From positions 7,053,501 through 7,117,500 of the forward strand of contig JAZDUA010000010.1 of NCBI GenBank assembly GCA_038098605.1: a stretch of DNA of 64,000 nucleotides, given 5' to 3'. The translations under genes were made by a program, and so were the position numbers. This DNA is from Gryllus longicercus (Eukaryota; Arthropoda; Insecta; Orthoptera; Gryllidae). Shown in pieces: positions 45,580 through 57,200 of the stretch (its first letter is position 1; each line of letters begins with the position of its first letter). The notes beneath the pieces were generated by a model, which ran no database searches, was not told the origin of the DNA, and saw nothing but the letters and a program-made list of their open reading frames with translations.

Positions 45580-47559
45580 CTAGTTTTGAAGAATGTAAAT
45601 ACATGCCGCTTTATTGTTTTCTTTAGCTAAACTGAGTGCTGTTCTCCCAAGATGGTCTTTTAGTTCCTTCTTCGCTCCTCTCTGCAACAGCTCCTTTACG
45701 CATTCGGCGTGCCCATACCAAGCTGCAAAATGCAGCGCCGTCCTCTTGTCTCTCGCATTGACGTCGACTCCAGCGTCCAACAGCGCAACGATGCAGCCTT
45801 TGTGGCCTCTGCATGCGGCCGCTCGCAGTGCCATTTCACGCCACTCCTTCGCGCCCGCGCCTCCTCGAAGAAGAATCTTCAGTACATCAAGGTGTCCCTC
45901 TCGCGCTGCGTTCACCAGCACTTCTTGCGTTAACTGATCCTTCTTAGCTCCCCTCTGCAACAATACCTCCACGCATTCGGCGTGACCATTCATAGCTGCC
46001 CAATGTAGCGCCGTCCAGCGGCTCCAGTTTTCTCTCGCATTGACGTCGACTCCAGCGTCCAACAGCGCCACGATGCAGCCTCTGTGTCCTTTCTCTGCGG
46101 CCGCTCGCAGCGCCTCTTCACGCGACTCCTTCGCGTTCACGCCTACTCGAAGCAGAGCCTCCATCACTTCCAGGCGACCGTCTTGAGCGGCCTCCACCAG
46201 CGCTTGTCTCCCCGCTGGCCCCAGCACCAAGTCAAGGGCCTCGTCTGCGAAGCTCCACACCACGTCCGCACTGCCAGCCACAAGAAGACAACACTTCAAA
46301 TGTTCTATATCATCTGAAGTGGCCACTTTCAATATTTCTCCAACCGTATCACCATATCCTTTCTTGGAACACAACATCAAAGGTGATTCATTATTCATTA
46401 ATGCCATAAATGGCAATACCCCATTTTGCAACAGGTATTTTACTATCACTCTTCTCTGCATCTTAACCGCAGTGAAAATAGGAGTCTCTCCTTTCTGGGT
46501 AACTGCATTCAAGTTGGCTCGTTTCCCCAAAAGGTATTTGACTAATTGTAAGTTTCCTCCTTCGACCGCATACATAAGAAGCGTCCTCCCATCCTCGCCC
46601 GCTTCCTCCACTGGCGTGCCCTGTTCCAAGAGCCAAAGCACAACCTCCGCGTGACCTCCCTGAGCAGCCAGGGCGGCGACGGTAGCGCCATCTGCGTCTC
46701 GAGAATCAAGTTTAGCTCCAGCGGTCACCAGGCGCGCCACGATCGTCTCATGTCCTTTGGCGGCTGCGCAGTGAAGAGGTGTTCGTGATCTTAAGCCGCG
46801 TCTGTCCACGGCAGCCCCCTTTGCGATGAGGATGTCGACGACCTCTGTGCGCCCGCTGCTTGCGGCGATATGCAGCGCGGTGTTGCCGTCTTTGTCCCGC
46901 GCGTCGACCTGGGCTCCGTCGGCGAGAAAGCGCCGCACCGCCGCCGCATCTCCTCGTTCCGCCGCCTCGTGCAGCGACGCCGGAGGGTTGGTCGCGCCGG
47001 AAGCTGCCGACGGAGGCGGTGCCGAGGGCCTGGAGGCGGGCGCGGCGCCCTCGCTGGATGGGGCGGGGGGAACCGTCGTCCCTCCACCAGTAACGAGAGC
47101 GCACTCGCTCGGATTGGTGCTGGCTGAAGCATTCGCTCGTGGCAAAGCTCTGCCTTCCCCGGCAAGTAAACCATGCTGGAGATTTTGTTGAGGCATCCCG
47201 ACTGGTGAGTCGGCGTTGGTTGGTGCTGTTGAGTTGGGGGCGGTTGACGCGACAGTGGGAGCCACGTGACCAAGAGCCGCTTCGCGCGAGGGCTGAGGTG
47301 AGAGGTGCCTGGTCAGCAGCTCCTCCACTTTGGGCATCACGCCGTCCACCGCTCGTCGGACAGATTCCTCCAATTTGCTCATGCGGCCTTGCTCGTGGGA
47401 GAGACACTCCTCTATTTTCGCAAATCGGGTCTCCATTGTTTGAAATCGTTCCTTCATTACGCTCTGCAGGAATTTCTGCAACTGGAGGACATCGGAACGC
47501 CACTCCATGTGTTCCCTGTTTCCACAGGATCCTTCTGCTCCAGGCTCATTGCTCGACAT
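45580..47559 (-). CDS. Coiled-coil and ankyrin-repeat protein, 659 residues
   Basis: The only long intact coding exon in the window, and GC-rich against AT-rich surroundings. The open frame extends upstream to 47,667, but the minus strand has a strong 3' splice site (ttgttttgttcacag) ending just before the ATG at 47,559, so the start MSSNEPGAEG is preferred and the 36 upstream codons are taken as intron. Residues about 22-86 form an amphipathic coiled coil (LQLQKFLQSVMKERF...SKLEESVRRAVDG...). Residues 87-190 are a Pro/Ala/Ser/Thr-rich linker. Residues about 193-659 are about 13 ankyrin repeats (DKDGNTALHIAASSGRTEVV; RTPLHCAAAKGHETIV; HLGRTALSLAKENNKA), with a degenerate stretch at about 383-450. 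Residues 483-541 and 576-632 are near copies (GHRGCIVALLDAGVDVNARE / GHKGCIVALLDAGVDVNARD). Ankyrin repeats bind proteins and the coiled coil suggests oligomers; no catalytic domain, signal peptide or membrane segment is seen. Cytosolic or nuclear scaffold is the inference. The upstream noncoding exon is not located; the module at about 61 kb is a candidate. Confidence 0.88.
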   Translation of the reverse strand: MSSNEPGAEGSCGNREHMEWRSDVLQLQKFLQSVMKERFQTMETRFAKIEECLSHEQGRMSKLEESVRRAVDGVMPKVEELLTRHLSPQPSREAALGHVAPTVASTAPNSTAPTNADSPVGMPQQNLQHGLLAGEGRALPRANASASTNPSECALVTGGGTTVPPAPSSEGAAPASRPSAPPPSAASGATNPPASLHEAAERGDAAAVRRFLADGAQVDARDKDGNTALHIAASSGRTEVVDILIAKGAAVDRRGLRSRTPLHCAAAKGHETIVARLVTAGAKLDSRDADGATVAALAAQGGHAEVVLWLLEQGTPVEEAGEDGRTLLMYAVEGGNLQLVKYLLGKRANLNAVTQKGETPIFTAVKMQRRVIVKYLLQNGVLPFMALMNNESPLMLCSKKGYGDTVGEILKVATSDDIEHLKCCLLVAGSADVVWSFADEALDLVLGPAGRQALVEAAQDGRLEVMEALLRVGVNAKESREEALRAAAEKGHRGCIVALLDAGVDVNARENWSRWTALHWAAMNGHAECVEVLLQRGAKKDQLTQEVLVNAAREGHLDVLKILLRGGAGAKEWREMALRAAACRGHKGCIVALLDAGVDVNARDKRTALHFAAWYGHAECVKELLQRGAKKELKDHLGRTALSLAKENNKAACIYILQN

Positions 47560-47578
47560 CTCGAATCTGTGAACAAAA
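47560..47578 (-). other. 3' splice site in front of the ankyrin coding exon
   Basis: Read on the minus strand: a T-rich tract and cacag, then attcgag and the ATG. This decides the start at 47,559 and implies at least one upstream exon. Confidence 0.7.
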
Positions 47579-47667
47579 CAAGGCAGTTTCGAGAGACAAA
47601 TATTTAATATAGAGATAGAATGGGCATTGTCTTTTTTTATATACCGAGTGTTCAATTGATCGTTCAT

Positions 47668-48039
47668 GTCGAGAGAAGAGGTGATATCGCGGCCTGATAA
47701 GCTCTGCCTCGGAGCGAAATGATTGGCTTTCGCATTTCTTCGAAAAAAAAAAATGTAACGTTTATAGGTAGTTCTGTGGGATCATTGCAGTAATATTTTC
47801 CGTCATACGGCAATTATGACTTTTTTAAAGATTCACCCTTTCCTTTGCATTCTAAACAGTCATTAAAACTCCCGTTTCAATATTTTAATTCGCTTAAGTG
47901 TTATTAGTATGTAAACTAATTATCTGGTACATTTAATAACGCCGAGAGAAGCAGTTTTCTGGCGAATATGAGCAAAAGCTATATTATTTATTTTTATCTT
48001 CTCTAATTTCAGTTAAGTATTTCAAAGAAACGTTTTACC
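47668..48039. other. No clear gene
   Basis: Presumed intron or 5' flank of the ankyrin gene; AT-rich, no feature seen. Confidence 0.4.
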
Positions 48040-50080
48040 ACCGGTTTTCTAGTGAAGAAATACGAGAAAGCGAATGTACAAGAGTTTCAAAATTACTTAG
48101 AGCGATGTGACGAGTTAAGAGTAGGAGGAGGAATAATGGAAGAAATATGGGGAGACTTCAAAAATATTTTAGTAAATGCTGAACAGGCTTTTGTGCCAAG
48201 TAAATTGTTAAAAAGTAACTGCGATCCGGAATATTATAATGCAAAGATTAGGCGATTGAAAAGAAAAAAACAGAGAAACATTTAACAACAGACACCGTAG
48301 TGAAACTCATATGACCTTATTTCGAAATTATTCAAACGCATTAAGGAAGGAAAAGAAAATGGCAGAGGAACGTCATTTGAAACATTCTTGATGCGGAGGG
48401 CAGTAATAATTGGCAGGTATTTTTTAAATACGTTCGTAGAAGGAAAGGAAGTAAAGACGAGATTCCAGTTCGTGTTAATAATCCGCCAATAATGGACGAC
48501 AGGGAAAAAGCGCAGACTTAACGCATATTTCAACTCGGTTTTCAAGCAGAAATCTAATAGTATTCAGATACCAACGCTGGTAGATAGAAGTAGTTTTCAT
48601 GTTGATGTAAATACTTTGCGGAAAAGAATAAAATTAATGAAGAGAGGAAAATCACGAGGAACTGATCGTATTTCCACGTACATCATTAAATTAGGTAGAG
48701 GTATTATACCATATTTAATTAGGTTATTTAATGTAACAATAAATAACGCTTGCGTACCGGAAGATTGGAAGCTGCTTCTCGTAGTACCTATTTTTAAAAG
48801 TGGCAACAAGACAATACTTAGTAACTATAGGCCGGTAAGCCTTACATCAGTCGTATGCAAACTTATGGAACATTAATTTCAAGCTATCAGGAAAGAATGG
48901 GAGGGCAGGGAGTGGCTTTATCAGGGTCAGCACGGTTTCAGAAATGGTTTCTCATGCGAAAGTCAGCTAGTCTCATTTCTACAGGACCTAGCCGACGTAG
49001 TTGATGAAGGGAAAAGGGTCGACGCCATAGTAATAGATTTTTCCAAAGCTTTTGATGTTCCACACGATCGTCTTATAAAGAAATTAATAGATTCCTATTA
49101 AGAGACCACTCAAGTTTCTGGCATTAGTGAATGAATTGCTGACTAATTTAGCTTCAAATGTACGACTCTTTGCAGATGACTGCGTAATCTATAGGATTAT
49201 CAACTCGGTGAAGGACGATATTTTGCAGCGAAGACTTAAGACAAATTAAACATCTGGGCAGAAACAAACGGCATGGAAATAAACAGTTCAATGAGCAAGT
49301 CCATCACGTTTGGTAGGGGTCGGCGTTACAATTATTCTGCGTATAAACTGAACAATAATGTTATACCTCGAGTCACGTCTTGCAAATACATAGGAACACA
49401 GCTAGAGAGTAAATTGAGCTGGGAAAATCAAGTCAATTTCGTTGTAGGGAACGCCTGGAAATCTTTATATTTTGTTATGCGGATACTGAACAAGATTACA
49501 GTGAGAGCGAAAGAACTTGCATTTATGTCATTAGTGCGACCTATATTAGAATATATTGGAGAATATTAGAATATAACCTATATTAGAGTATGTTGGGATC
49601 CATACAGAATTTTGCAGCAAAGTAATCTACAAAAGGTCCAGCGTAGAGCATCAAAATTTACTTTCAGGGGTACCAAGAATAAAGGGGTATGGGAGTCACT
49701 CGAAAGGAGATCAAAGTCACGTCAGTATGCAATGCATAAAGCGTACACAGGCCTTCGAGCGTGGAAAGAAATTCAATGTCGATTAGGGAAACCTACATAT
49801 TTCGACAGAGCGGATCACATGCACAAAATTCAGACAAGAATTCAGCAAACGGACGTAGGGAAATATTCATTCGCGCATCGAACTATTAGAGACTGGAACG
49901 GTTTGCCTGTGACAATCTTCGATCCCTTTCCTCACAGCATGAGCAAATTTAAAAAGAAATTAGTTTCCTGAATGTTGATATGCGTTATAAATATATTTAA
50001 TACAATTCAGTGTAAGTAAGTATGTCTTCTATGTAATTAAGTATAATTATTATTATCATCATTATTAATTATGTGCAGTG
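48040..50080 (+). pseudogene. LINE, linker plus reverse transcriptase, degraded
   Basis: Same family as 38,690-41,165, 5'-truncated within the endonuclease/linker (CDPEYYNAKIRRLKRKK near 48,225). Reverse transcriptase: RGKSRGTDRISTYIIKLG near 48,645, NYRPVSLTSVVCKLMEH near 48,825, QHGFRNGFSCESQLVSFLQD near 48,925, motif A AIVIDFSKAFDVPHDRL near 49,030 and an intact NVRLFADDCVIYR near 49,155. About 60 residues with the GVPQGS box are deleted between the last two. C-terminal region: CKYIGTQLESKLSWENQV, SLVRPILEY, VQRRASKF, DVGKYSFAHRTIRDWNGLP. It ends at 49,970 in a short 3' UTR and an ATT-rich tail at about 50,045-50,070. Several frame breaks, but less decayed than the 38.7-kb copy. Confidence 0.9.
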
Positions 50081-51380
50081 CAGTGGCGTGAAGTGCAGTG
50101 ACGTTGTGAAACTGAGGGAAACGACTGTGTAAGAAAGACATTACAGCTCGGTGTTTCGCAGTGCGGTGAAGTATGGTGAAGTGGAGTGCTATGAAAGATT
50201 GCACGGTGAAATGTTCACGTTAATTTGTAAAGTTTGTAGATTTTGTGAAGTTGTTATGTTCAGTAATGTTAGGTTAGTGTATTCAGCCAACAAGTTCTCA
50301 AACTTAATTGCAGTATTAATAATAAATCTAATCTATATCTAATCAGTAGTACGTCTTGCATTGCTATATACTTATCGGCTAGCAAGGAAAACGTTTATGA
50401 AGATATATCGAAAAGTTCATTATGTCGAAAGGTTGGCTCAAAAGGCAATAGTGCCAATGATATTTTCTCTCAAGGGCTAGTTGAGCTATGATTCTGTAAC
50501 TTTTCGATGAACCTGGTTCGCGTGACTTCGACAGCAAAATTAAACGAAGGATCATCTGATGTGATAAAAGTGTGGAAGAAACTTAATCGCTTGACGCAAA
50601 AAGTATTGCAATTGAATGAAAGCCGCCCAAATCATGAATTATATCTCACTCTAGAACGCCGTTCAGGTACGTTGTCTACGCTCAGAAGTCGGGGTTTAGA
50701 AATATTTCTTTCAAAATTGGGTATTTACATATCTCAAACAAATTGAATTAGACGAAATTGCGATTTATCAAAATTCTGGTAAAACTTTCAAGTTTCCTCA
50801 CTTATAAAGAAAACTACTAAGTTACCTCACTTAAAACTCACAAATTTCCAGGCTATTATAACATCAATTCGATAAATATAAATGTTTAATGTATTGGTGA
50901 AGCACGAGCATATACAAGATGCGATTAATTCATGTCCCACCCCCAGAGGTTTGAAATTTTAAAAAGATTAGACTGATAAAATAAAAGTATGTGTAAGTTG
51001 AATGATTAAAAAATTGTGCTCACTTTCTTTAATTAAAAAGAAAATCATTTAATTAAAGAAAAGGTGAAGGTACCACCATTACACCAGCAAATGCTTAGCA
51101 TGTATTTAATTAATGAACATGTTAATAAATAGTTAAAATCAAATAGTTAATTTAATAAATAAACAAATGTTTCTATTTTCCTTTGCATATCATTCTGTAT
51201 AATACATCCAAGAGATTTAAAGTTTGTTACTTGTTCTATTGGGCAGTTCCCAATGATTATTTTGAGCGTATCATTTCCTTTTCTTTAATTTCTCGTCGTT
51301 TTTTTTTACTTTCTCACCTATACGTATGTATGGAGAAAAGATGTATTCGTGCTTTGGAAAACGGCGAAAAATGAGAAAAG
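50081..51380. other. AT-rich DNA, no gene seen
   Basis: Bases 50,085-50,230 have a gtgaagtg-like simple pattern. No domain or repeat match is recognised. Confidence 0.4.
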
Positions 51381-51384
51381 CTCT

Positions 51385-51685
51385 TATTGTCGGGTCCTGG
51401 TAACGAAAAAATAGATAAATCCTCTTTCTATGTTTAGCAAATGACTTCCTCTTATCACGTATTGTAGCCAGAATCCATGTCGTTACAGAAAAATCGATTA
51501 ACGGCAAAACTTGTCTACTTGTGCTAATGTGGTAAACGCTAGCGGTAAACCGCACAGCAAATTTTCTCTAAAATATTCCTCCTTCCATCTGAACGAACTC
51601 GAGGCATAAAGAGTTTCAAACTGATATTTTGATTTTTGAGGGTACTTTACTTCAAGCCTCAACTATTGTAATCTTTGGCAGAAAA
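51385..51685 (+). repeat. Dispersed repeat W, copy 1
   Basis: Shares the order 'gtcctggtaacgaaaaa', 'gataaatcc', 'ccagaatccatg', 'gctagcggtaaac', 'attttctc', 'ctgaacgaactcgag' and 'ctttacttcaagcctcaac' with 52,555-52,830. Single blocks also match 43,150-43,330 and 59,560-59,600. Confidence 0.6.
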
Positions 51686-52550
51686 AGTAATTGTCCCTGC
51701 ATACGCCCTTCTCTCAGCAGTTTCTGAATCAAAGGCAGAACACCTAAATCTCTTTCCTTGAAATAATCTACTCAATGTGGCACAATTCAAATGATCAAAA
51801 TTTATGTTTAAGATTCTGCTTGTCTTAATAATAACCATATGATTCCTGCTATACACGCATAGGCGAATATTGTTGGTTGTCAAATAGTTATTTACAACGA
51901 GTATTATATTACAAGGGGGCGGAATTAAATGAAATTTCATTATTTCTTTTCACTTCAGAACAATGCTGTTTAGCATAAACAGCAATTTTATATTACAAAA
52001 GGAAATTATCCATTTTATAGGTCCTTTTTGTTTTTGAATTTTCCGTAATTTCGACAAATAAGATTTTTTAGCCCTTCCGTCATTTTTAATGCATTTTAGC
52101 TGATTTCAATGATTTTAATATCCTAATTGTACTTGCTCAAATAATATTTACGAGATACAACAAGTGTTCACCATAGATTCTTGAGTAGCCCATTTTACTT
52201 CATCCATCAGAAATTTTAATGTCCATAAAGGAATAATTACGCTACGAGGAATTGGTATACAGTTTTTGTATAAATTAATTTTAGTTTTCTGTTATAACAG
52301 GTGAGCTTACGTTGAATTGGATACAGTATAAATTTATTTTTGTAATTTTGGGTAAATTATTTTGGCTTCATGGACAATTTATAATTAAATTTTCAGTTGT
52401 ACCTGATGAAGACAAAACACGTGAATGACGTAACACAAGTGAATAAAATTATGTGAAAATCTTAACTTTTCATTGTAGCTGTCCATAATTTAAAATAAGG
52501 GACTAAACAAGTAAAAAAAGTTGTGTAATTCTGCGCGAAAAAATTAATTT
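51686..52550. other. AT-rich DNA, no gene seen
   Basis: No supported feature. Confidence 0.45.
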
Positions 52551-52554
52551 TCGG

Positions 52555-52835
52555 CAGAAAAACTTATTTCCTGGTCCTGGTACAGAAAAAGTGGATAAAT
52601 CCAGTCGATAAATTTAGAAAACAAATCCTCTAACACATGGTGTACCCAGAATCCACGTTTTTTGAGTCCTTGATAGCGTCAACTTTATTAACGTCTGTCC
52701 ATCTGTGAACAACGCTAACGGCTAAAACGTTCAGGCGATTTTCTCCAAAATTGATATTTCTCCATCCCTCTGGCTGATTTCGCGGTCCCTTGAATTTGAA
52801 ATAGATATTTTAACTTGGGGGGGGGGGGGGGGGCT
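52555..52835 (+). repeat. Dispersed repeat W, copy 2, ending in a 17-G run
   Basis: Matches the layout of 51,385-51,685. At 52,817-52,833 it carries 17 G in a row, where the other copies have ordinary sequence. Confidence 0.6.
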
Positions 52836-52914
52836 TTTCATGAAGACGCTGGGACATTATCCATTTTTTTTAAAAAATGGGGTCCATTATTTTTATTAAT
52901 TGTTTTTGTTGGAT

Positions 52915-53110
52915 AGTGTGACGTTAAAGGCTAAATGTACCGAAAAATACTTGTAGGTAAATTCAGCAGATCGCAGCAGTGTTACAGAAGAATTTACTTT
53001 ACCGGTAAAGTCCGAACGAATTGACCGACTCGATACGTAAACGGCATTTGACGCCTTTTTAAAATAGAATTTACGTCACGCATCTTTTAAAAATACCTAG
53101 AAAAACTCGA
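52915..53110 (+). repeat. Dispersed repeat X, fragment C
   Basis: Contains gtaaacggcatttgacgcct and the following ttttaaaatagaatttacg exactly as in 12,663-12,702, and aaatgtaccgaaaaatac as in the reverse copy near 30,370. Confidence 0.75.
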
Positions 53111-53149
53111 ATTTTAATTTTGAATATTAAAATTAAATGTATATGTATC

Positions 53150-53840
53150 CATTTATAATCCTTGTGCCAGTATCAACAGCTCACTACAAAAAATTCACAT
53201 TCAATACATGTAACATTATTTTACAACACTTTGCCACGATTTGACACTTAAACGATTAAATTCGATACAAAAGGAAAAGTTCCAAGTAAAATCTTTTCTA
53301 CTGCGCAACTGTTACTTACATATGAGCATCCAAAAGGAAAGTAATATTAATTGAACTGTGATATGTATTGTAATATTTACATTTGGACTGAATAATTCTA
53401 AAAAAAAACCTGTAACAAATATTGTACTTCAACTTCTGGGTCAATGACCCCCCATCTCGATCAGGTTTTCGTCTATTTCCCTGATCCTTGAGCAAATGCT
53501 GAGATGTGGTTGCGTAGGCTTCCGCGGCCGGAGTTTATGTTGGCTGGGCTATCCGGGACGAGCCGCGTCAAAGTCATGGTGGCTAACGTTTCGGCCAGCG
53601 TATTGTGGCCTTCTTCAGCAGTACGCTCTGAAGAAGGCCACAATACGCTGGCCGAAACGTTAGCCACCATGACTTTGACGCGGCTCGTCCCGGACAGCCC
53701 AGCCAACAAATGCTGAGATGGCCCCTTGCTTTACTTATGGACACAAAAATTAAACTTCAAATTAAGCCCCGCAAGTTTGACTTTCTCATCTTTGCACGTC
53801 ACACAGTTTTTTAAGTGTTTTTGACGTAAATAAATGTCTC
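53150..53840 (+). repeat. LINE 3' end, interrupted by a fold-back retroelement
   Basis: Same 3' end as 3,930-4,350: last coding stretch, then tcaatgaccccccatctcgatcaggttttc (53,444-53,473), ccctgatcc, tgctgagatgg, and gacgtaaataaat. The hairpin-forming tail is split by the 200-bp insert at 53,507-53,706, so the LINE end was there first. Confidence 0.85.
53507..53706. mobile_element. Short fold-back retroelement, copy 2 (200 bp)
   Basis: Inserted in a LINE 3' UTR with a perfect 14-base duplication, caaatgctgagatg (53493-53506 and 53707-53720). Two 80-base arms (53539-53618 and 53628-53707) are inverted copies with a single mismatch and a 9-base loop. One end is gcgtaggcttccgcggccgg, matching the reverse complement of the end of the element at 13,569-13,760. 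Each arm holds CTGAAGAA-GGCC...GGCC-GAAAC, a hammerhead-like core with one extra base before the helix. Identical short frames read on both strands because of the palindrome. Confidence 0.8.
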
Positions 53841-53936
53841 TGCTACCCTCCTAGTCCGAATCTCAGTAAGGACGCAATAATTCTATGAGGTTTTTCTAAC
53901 AATGGCAGTATGCACCCGTGTAAAAAATGAAAATAA

Positions 53937-54230
53937 AAAAGTGATTTGTGAGTGTAATGTACGACGATGAAAATACGTAAAGCGAGTGTAAGCGAGCTAG
54001 GGAGGTGGAGCGCGCAGCAATAGGACAATGACCTATGTATTAATATGTATTAATTTATAAGAAGTGATTTGACTGTTGAAGATATAAGGAAACGGACGCA
54101 TTTAACATCACGCCGAGGGAGAGAATAAAAAACGGTGATTTATGTGAGTGTAGTGTAAAATGTACGACGATGTAAATACGTTAAGCGAGTGTGAGCGAGC
54201 GAGAGGACAATGACCTAGCAGTGGCGCAAG
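53937..54230. repeat. About 197-bp direct repeat in front of a LINE
   Basis: gtgatttgtgagtgtaatgt at 53,940 recurs as gtgatttatgtgagtgtagt near 54,137. Both are followed by acgacgatg, a taaagcgagtgtRagcgagc block and aggacaatgaccta. LINE 5' ends can carry such repeated promoter units, and LINE coding sequence starts 0.6 kb downstream. Confidence 0.6.
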
Positions 54231-57200
54231 TGCGCTATGAACAGCTGCTCCGAGTCCGCTACGAAGATAAGGAACCGGACTGCGACATACAATATGGGAA
54301 AGACATTTTGGAGAGGTAAAGAATACCCGAATATCGCCGATTTACATCAACATATAGCGTCTTCTGAGGTGGGGTTGTTGCGATGGGTTATCCTAAGGAT
54401 AAATAAACAAGAACAATAAATTTACACATTTATAAATACGAAATCTCAACAATACGGGAAAGAAAAGAAACAGAGTGAGTATTAAGTGGAAAGAATTCAA
54501 GGAAAGGTCAACATAATTGATAGCGGGGAAATACAGAATATGTTGATAAATATTGCAGCAAAAGGACACGTCCGTGGGTAAGAAAATAAATTAGGAAAGT
54601 TATTACCAAACAAGAACCAAAGAATTAACAGATACCGTGTTAAAATGCGGGTGACCAATCAGGAATTAGATGCGCGAGAGGAATTGAAGGGTCTGCGCAC
54701 TCGAAACGAAGAGGAGACGCGTTTGAGCACAATTTCGCGCAGATAAGAGACAGATGAATGGCGCGCAAGATAAAGGTACCAAGGGGACGCCATTCAAATT
54801 ATATGCCAACTGTTTAGTTAGTTGTAATCAATGCCAGCTGAATATGTGAGAAATTTATTAATTTGCGTAATTGTACTCATCCAATCTTCCTACGCCAAAC
54901 ATTATATTACTTTGCACCTACAGGCCCTCAACAAAGAGAGCAATATATTACATTAGGTTCGTAAAAAAACTGGAGATAACACTAAACAGTCAAAATTGTT
55001 CTTCTGAATTTATTGTTGAATGCGGGGATTTTAACATAGATTTTCTGGTCGAATCTCGCAAGAAAGAGCAGTTATTCATTCCTTCAGTTTAGATAGCACA
55101 ATAAATGTACCTAAACGGATCACATTACATTCAAAGAAGGCTATCGATCGAATAATAATTAACAAAACCACTACTCAATTTGAAATTGAAACAAAAGATT
55201 TAGGATACAGTGATCACGATGCAGAAATTCTTACCATTATAAGAAATGCGAACAATGACATTAAATAATGCACAGTGAGTAAATTTTTCACTCAAAGTAA
55301 AATAAAACACATGTCAGAAGATTGTTCACTAAAAGAAAAAGAAAATTATTCATCAATTACTTGCTGTAAGAGTCTTGGAACGCGGTTTACAATACCGGTG
55401 ATACAAACGATAAATGTGATTTTTTTTTCTCGGCGCTCTCATTTTACCACTTGCTTTCCTCTTCAAAAAACAAAATTAATTTTTTCACGGAAAAGCAATT
55501 CTTGGATAACCCAAGGGATTAGGACATCATGTAAAAAAACTACTAATCATTTGTTTCATTTCTGAGCATAAGTATCTCAAGATTTCCTCATCTACTTTAA
55601 ATAATACAAATCATTGTTAAGAAATGTCGTAGGGCAGACTAAAATCATGAAACATGATCAGGATATTTTGAACTCAAATAATAAAACAAAAGCAAGGTGG
55701 AATATAGTAAAAAATCCGACCAAATAAACTAGAAACTTTGTAGAGAATATTGTTTTAAAAGATAACGGTATAAATGTGAACGATCCGGCAACAGTGGCTA
55801 GCCTCTTTCACCAATAATTTTCGAGAATTGCTGCCGATCTCACGAAGGGTCTTCAGCCAGAGATTACATCAGACGTTCCCCCAAAAATTTTAGACATGAT
55901 GTTCGTTCCCGAAACTTGTTGAAATGTGATTTTAAAGATTATCGGTAGACAAAACACTAAATATTCTGCCGGTTTGGACGAATTTCCCGAATTTTTGAGA
56001 AAATTTGTACGCCCGCCCTTACACGCCTGTTAACTAACAAATTTAATGTATCCTTAACCACAGGATTTTTCCAGATACTTTTAAAACGGCCAAGATCTTT
56101 TATAAAAAAGCGACGTCTATTCACTAAATTGCCATGACTGCGAAGCCAAATGTATTGGTCAAACAGGCTGAACTTTTAATACCAGTATTAAGGAACATAT
56201 TCACCCTTGGAAACAATACTGTAAATCTCACTTTGCCAATCACTTATTTCCAGACAGGCCATACATTCAATCCACACAGATATTCGTATACTGGAAATAG
56301 AAAATCAATACCACACCATATTAGCTTTAGAAAACCTGCATATTCATTTAAATAATAACTTACTGAATGAAAACATAAACCATAGCCCCTCTCCTCTACT
56401 AAAATTATTAACCAACACCTCCAACACATTAAAGAAAACAAAATCTTCTCATACTACTCCTGTCCTCAAATAATAAATTGTGGAGTCCCGCAAGGATCCA
56501 TCCTTGGGCCAATACTATTCCTTATATACATAAATGACATGCCTTTGGCTTTAAGGAACAACAAAATTTTGTTTGCAGATGACACAAACATCATCATCAT
56601 CAAAGCAAAAACAACAATCATTAGAAAAAGAAACCCACAAAACTTTGCAAGCACTAGTAAAATGGTTTCAAGACAACAAACTCATCATAAACACCAGCAA
56701 GACAGTCTCTCTAAATTTCATGAATCCTCGATCTAAAGAAAAACTCTCAGCATTTGCTCATAAACAATAACCCTGTAACAATATCTCATGAAACTACCTT
56801 CCTCGGACTAACAATTCAAGAAAACCTAAAATGGAACACTCGCATCTCAAATCTTAACAAGAAGCTCAGCAAATCTTGCTATGCCCTATACACCCTCAGG
56901 TCAAGCTCCAACATTGAGACACTTCGAACAATGTATTTTGCAAATGCGCACTCACACCTAAAATATGGAATAATATTCCGGGGAAATGTCCCTGAAAGCA
57001 CTCGCACATTTATTATCCAAAAAAGAATTCTGCGAACAATGACCAGCACTCATAAGCTGAAGTCTTGCAAACCCTTGTTTAATAAACTAAGGATTCTTCC
57101 TCTACCATGCATGTACATATTTGAAATAGTGGTCTTCACAAAGAAAATTCTCATGGAAAACAAGACACTTTTACTTTAAATTCTGATGTACATAACTACA

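Noticed and set aside
46748..47503. 251-codon minus-strand frame and several 100+ codon frames on both strands
   Set aside because: Shadows of the GC-rich ankyrin exon; no domain of their own.
45580..47667. Start of the ankyrin protein at 47,667 (695 residues)
   Set aside because: A strong 3' splice site lies between that ATG and the ATG at 47,559, and the extra 36 residues look like translated intron.
53473..53716. Identical protein read on both strands (starting MLAGLSGTSRVKVMV)
   Set aside because: A consequence of the near-perfect palindrome, not a gene.
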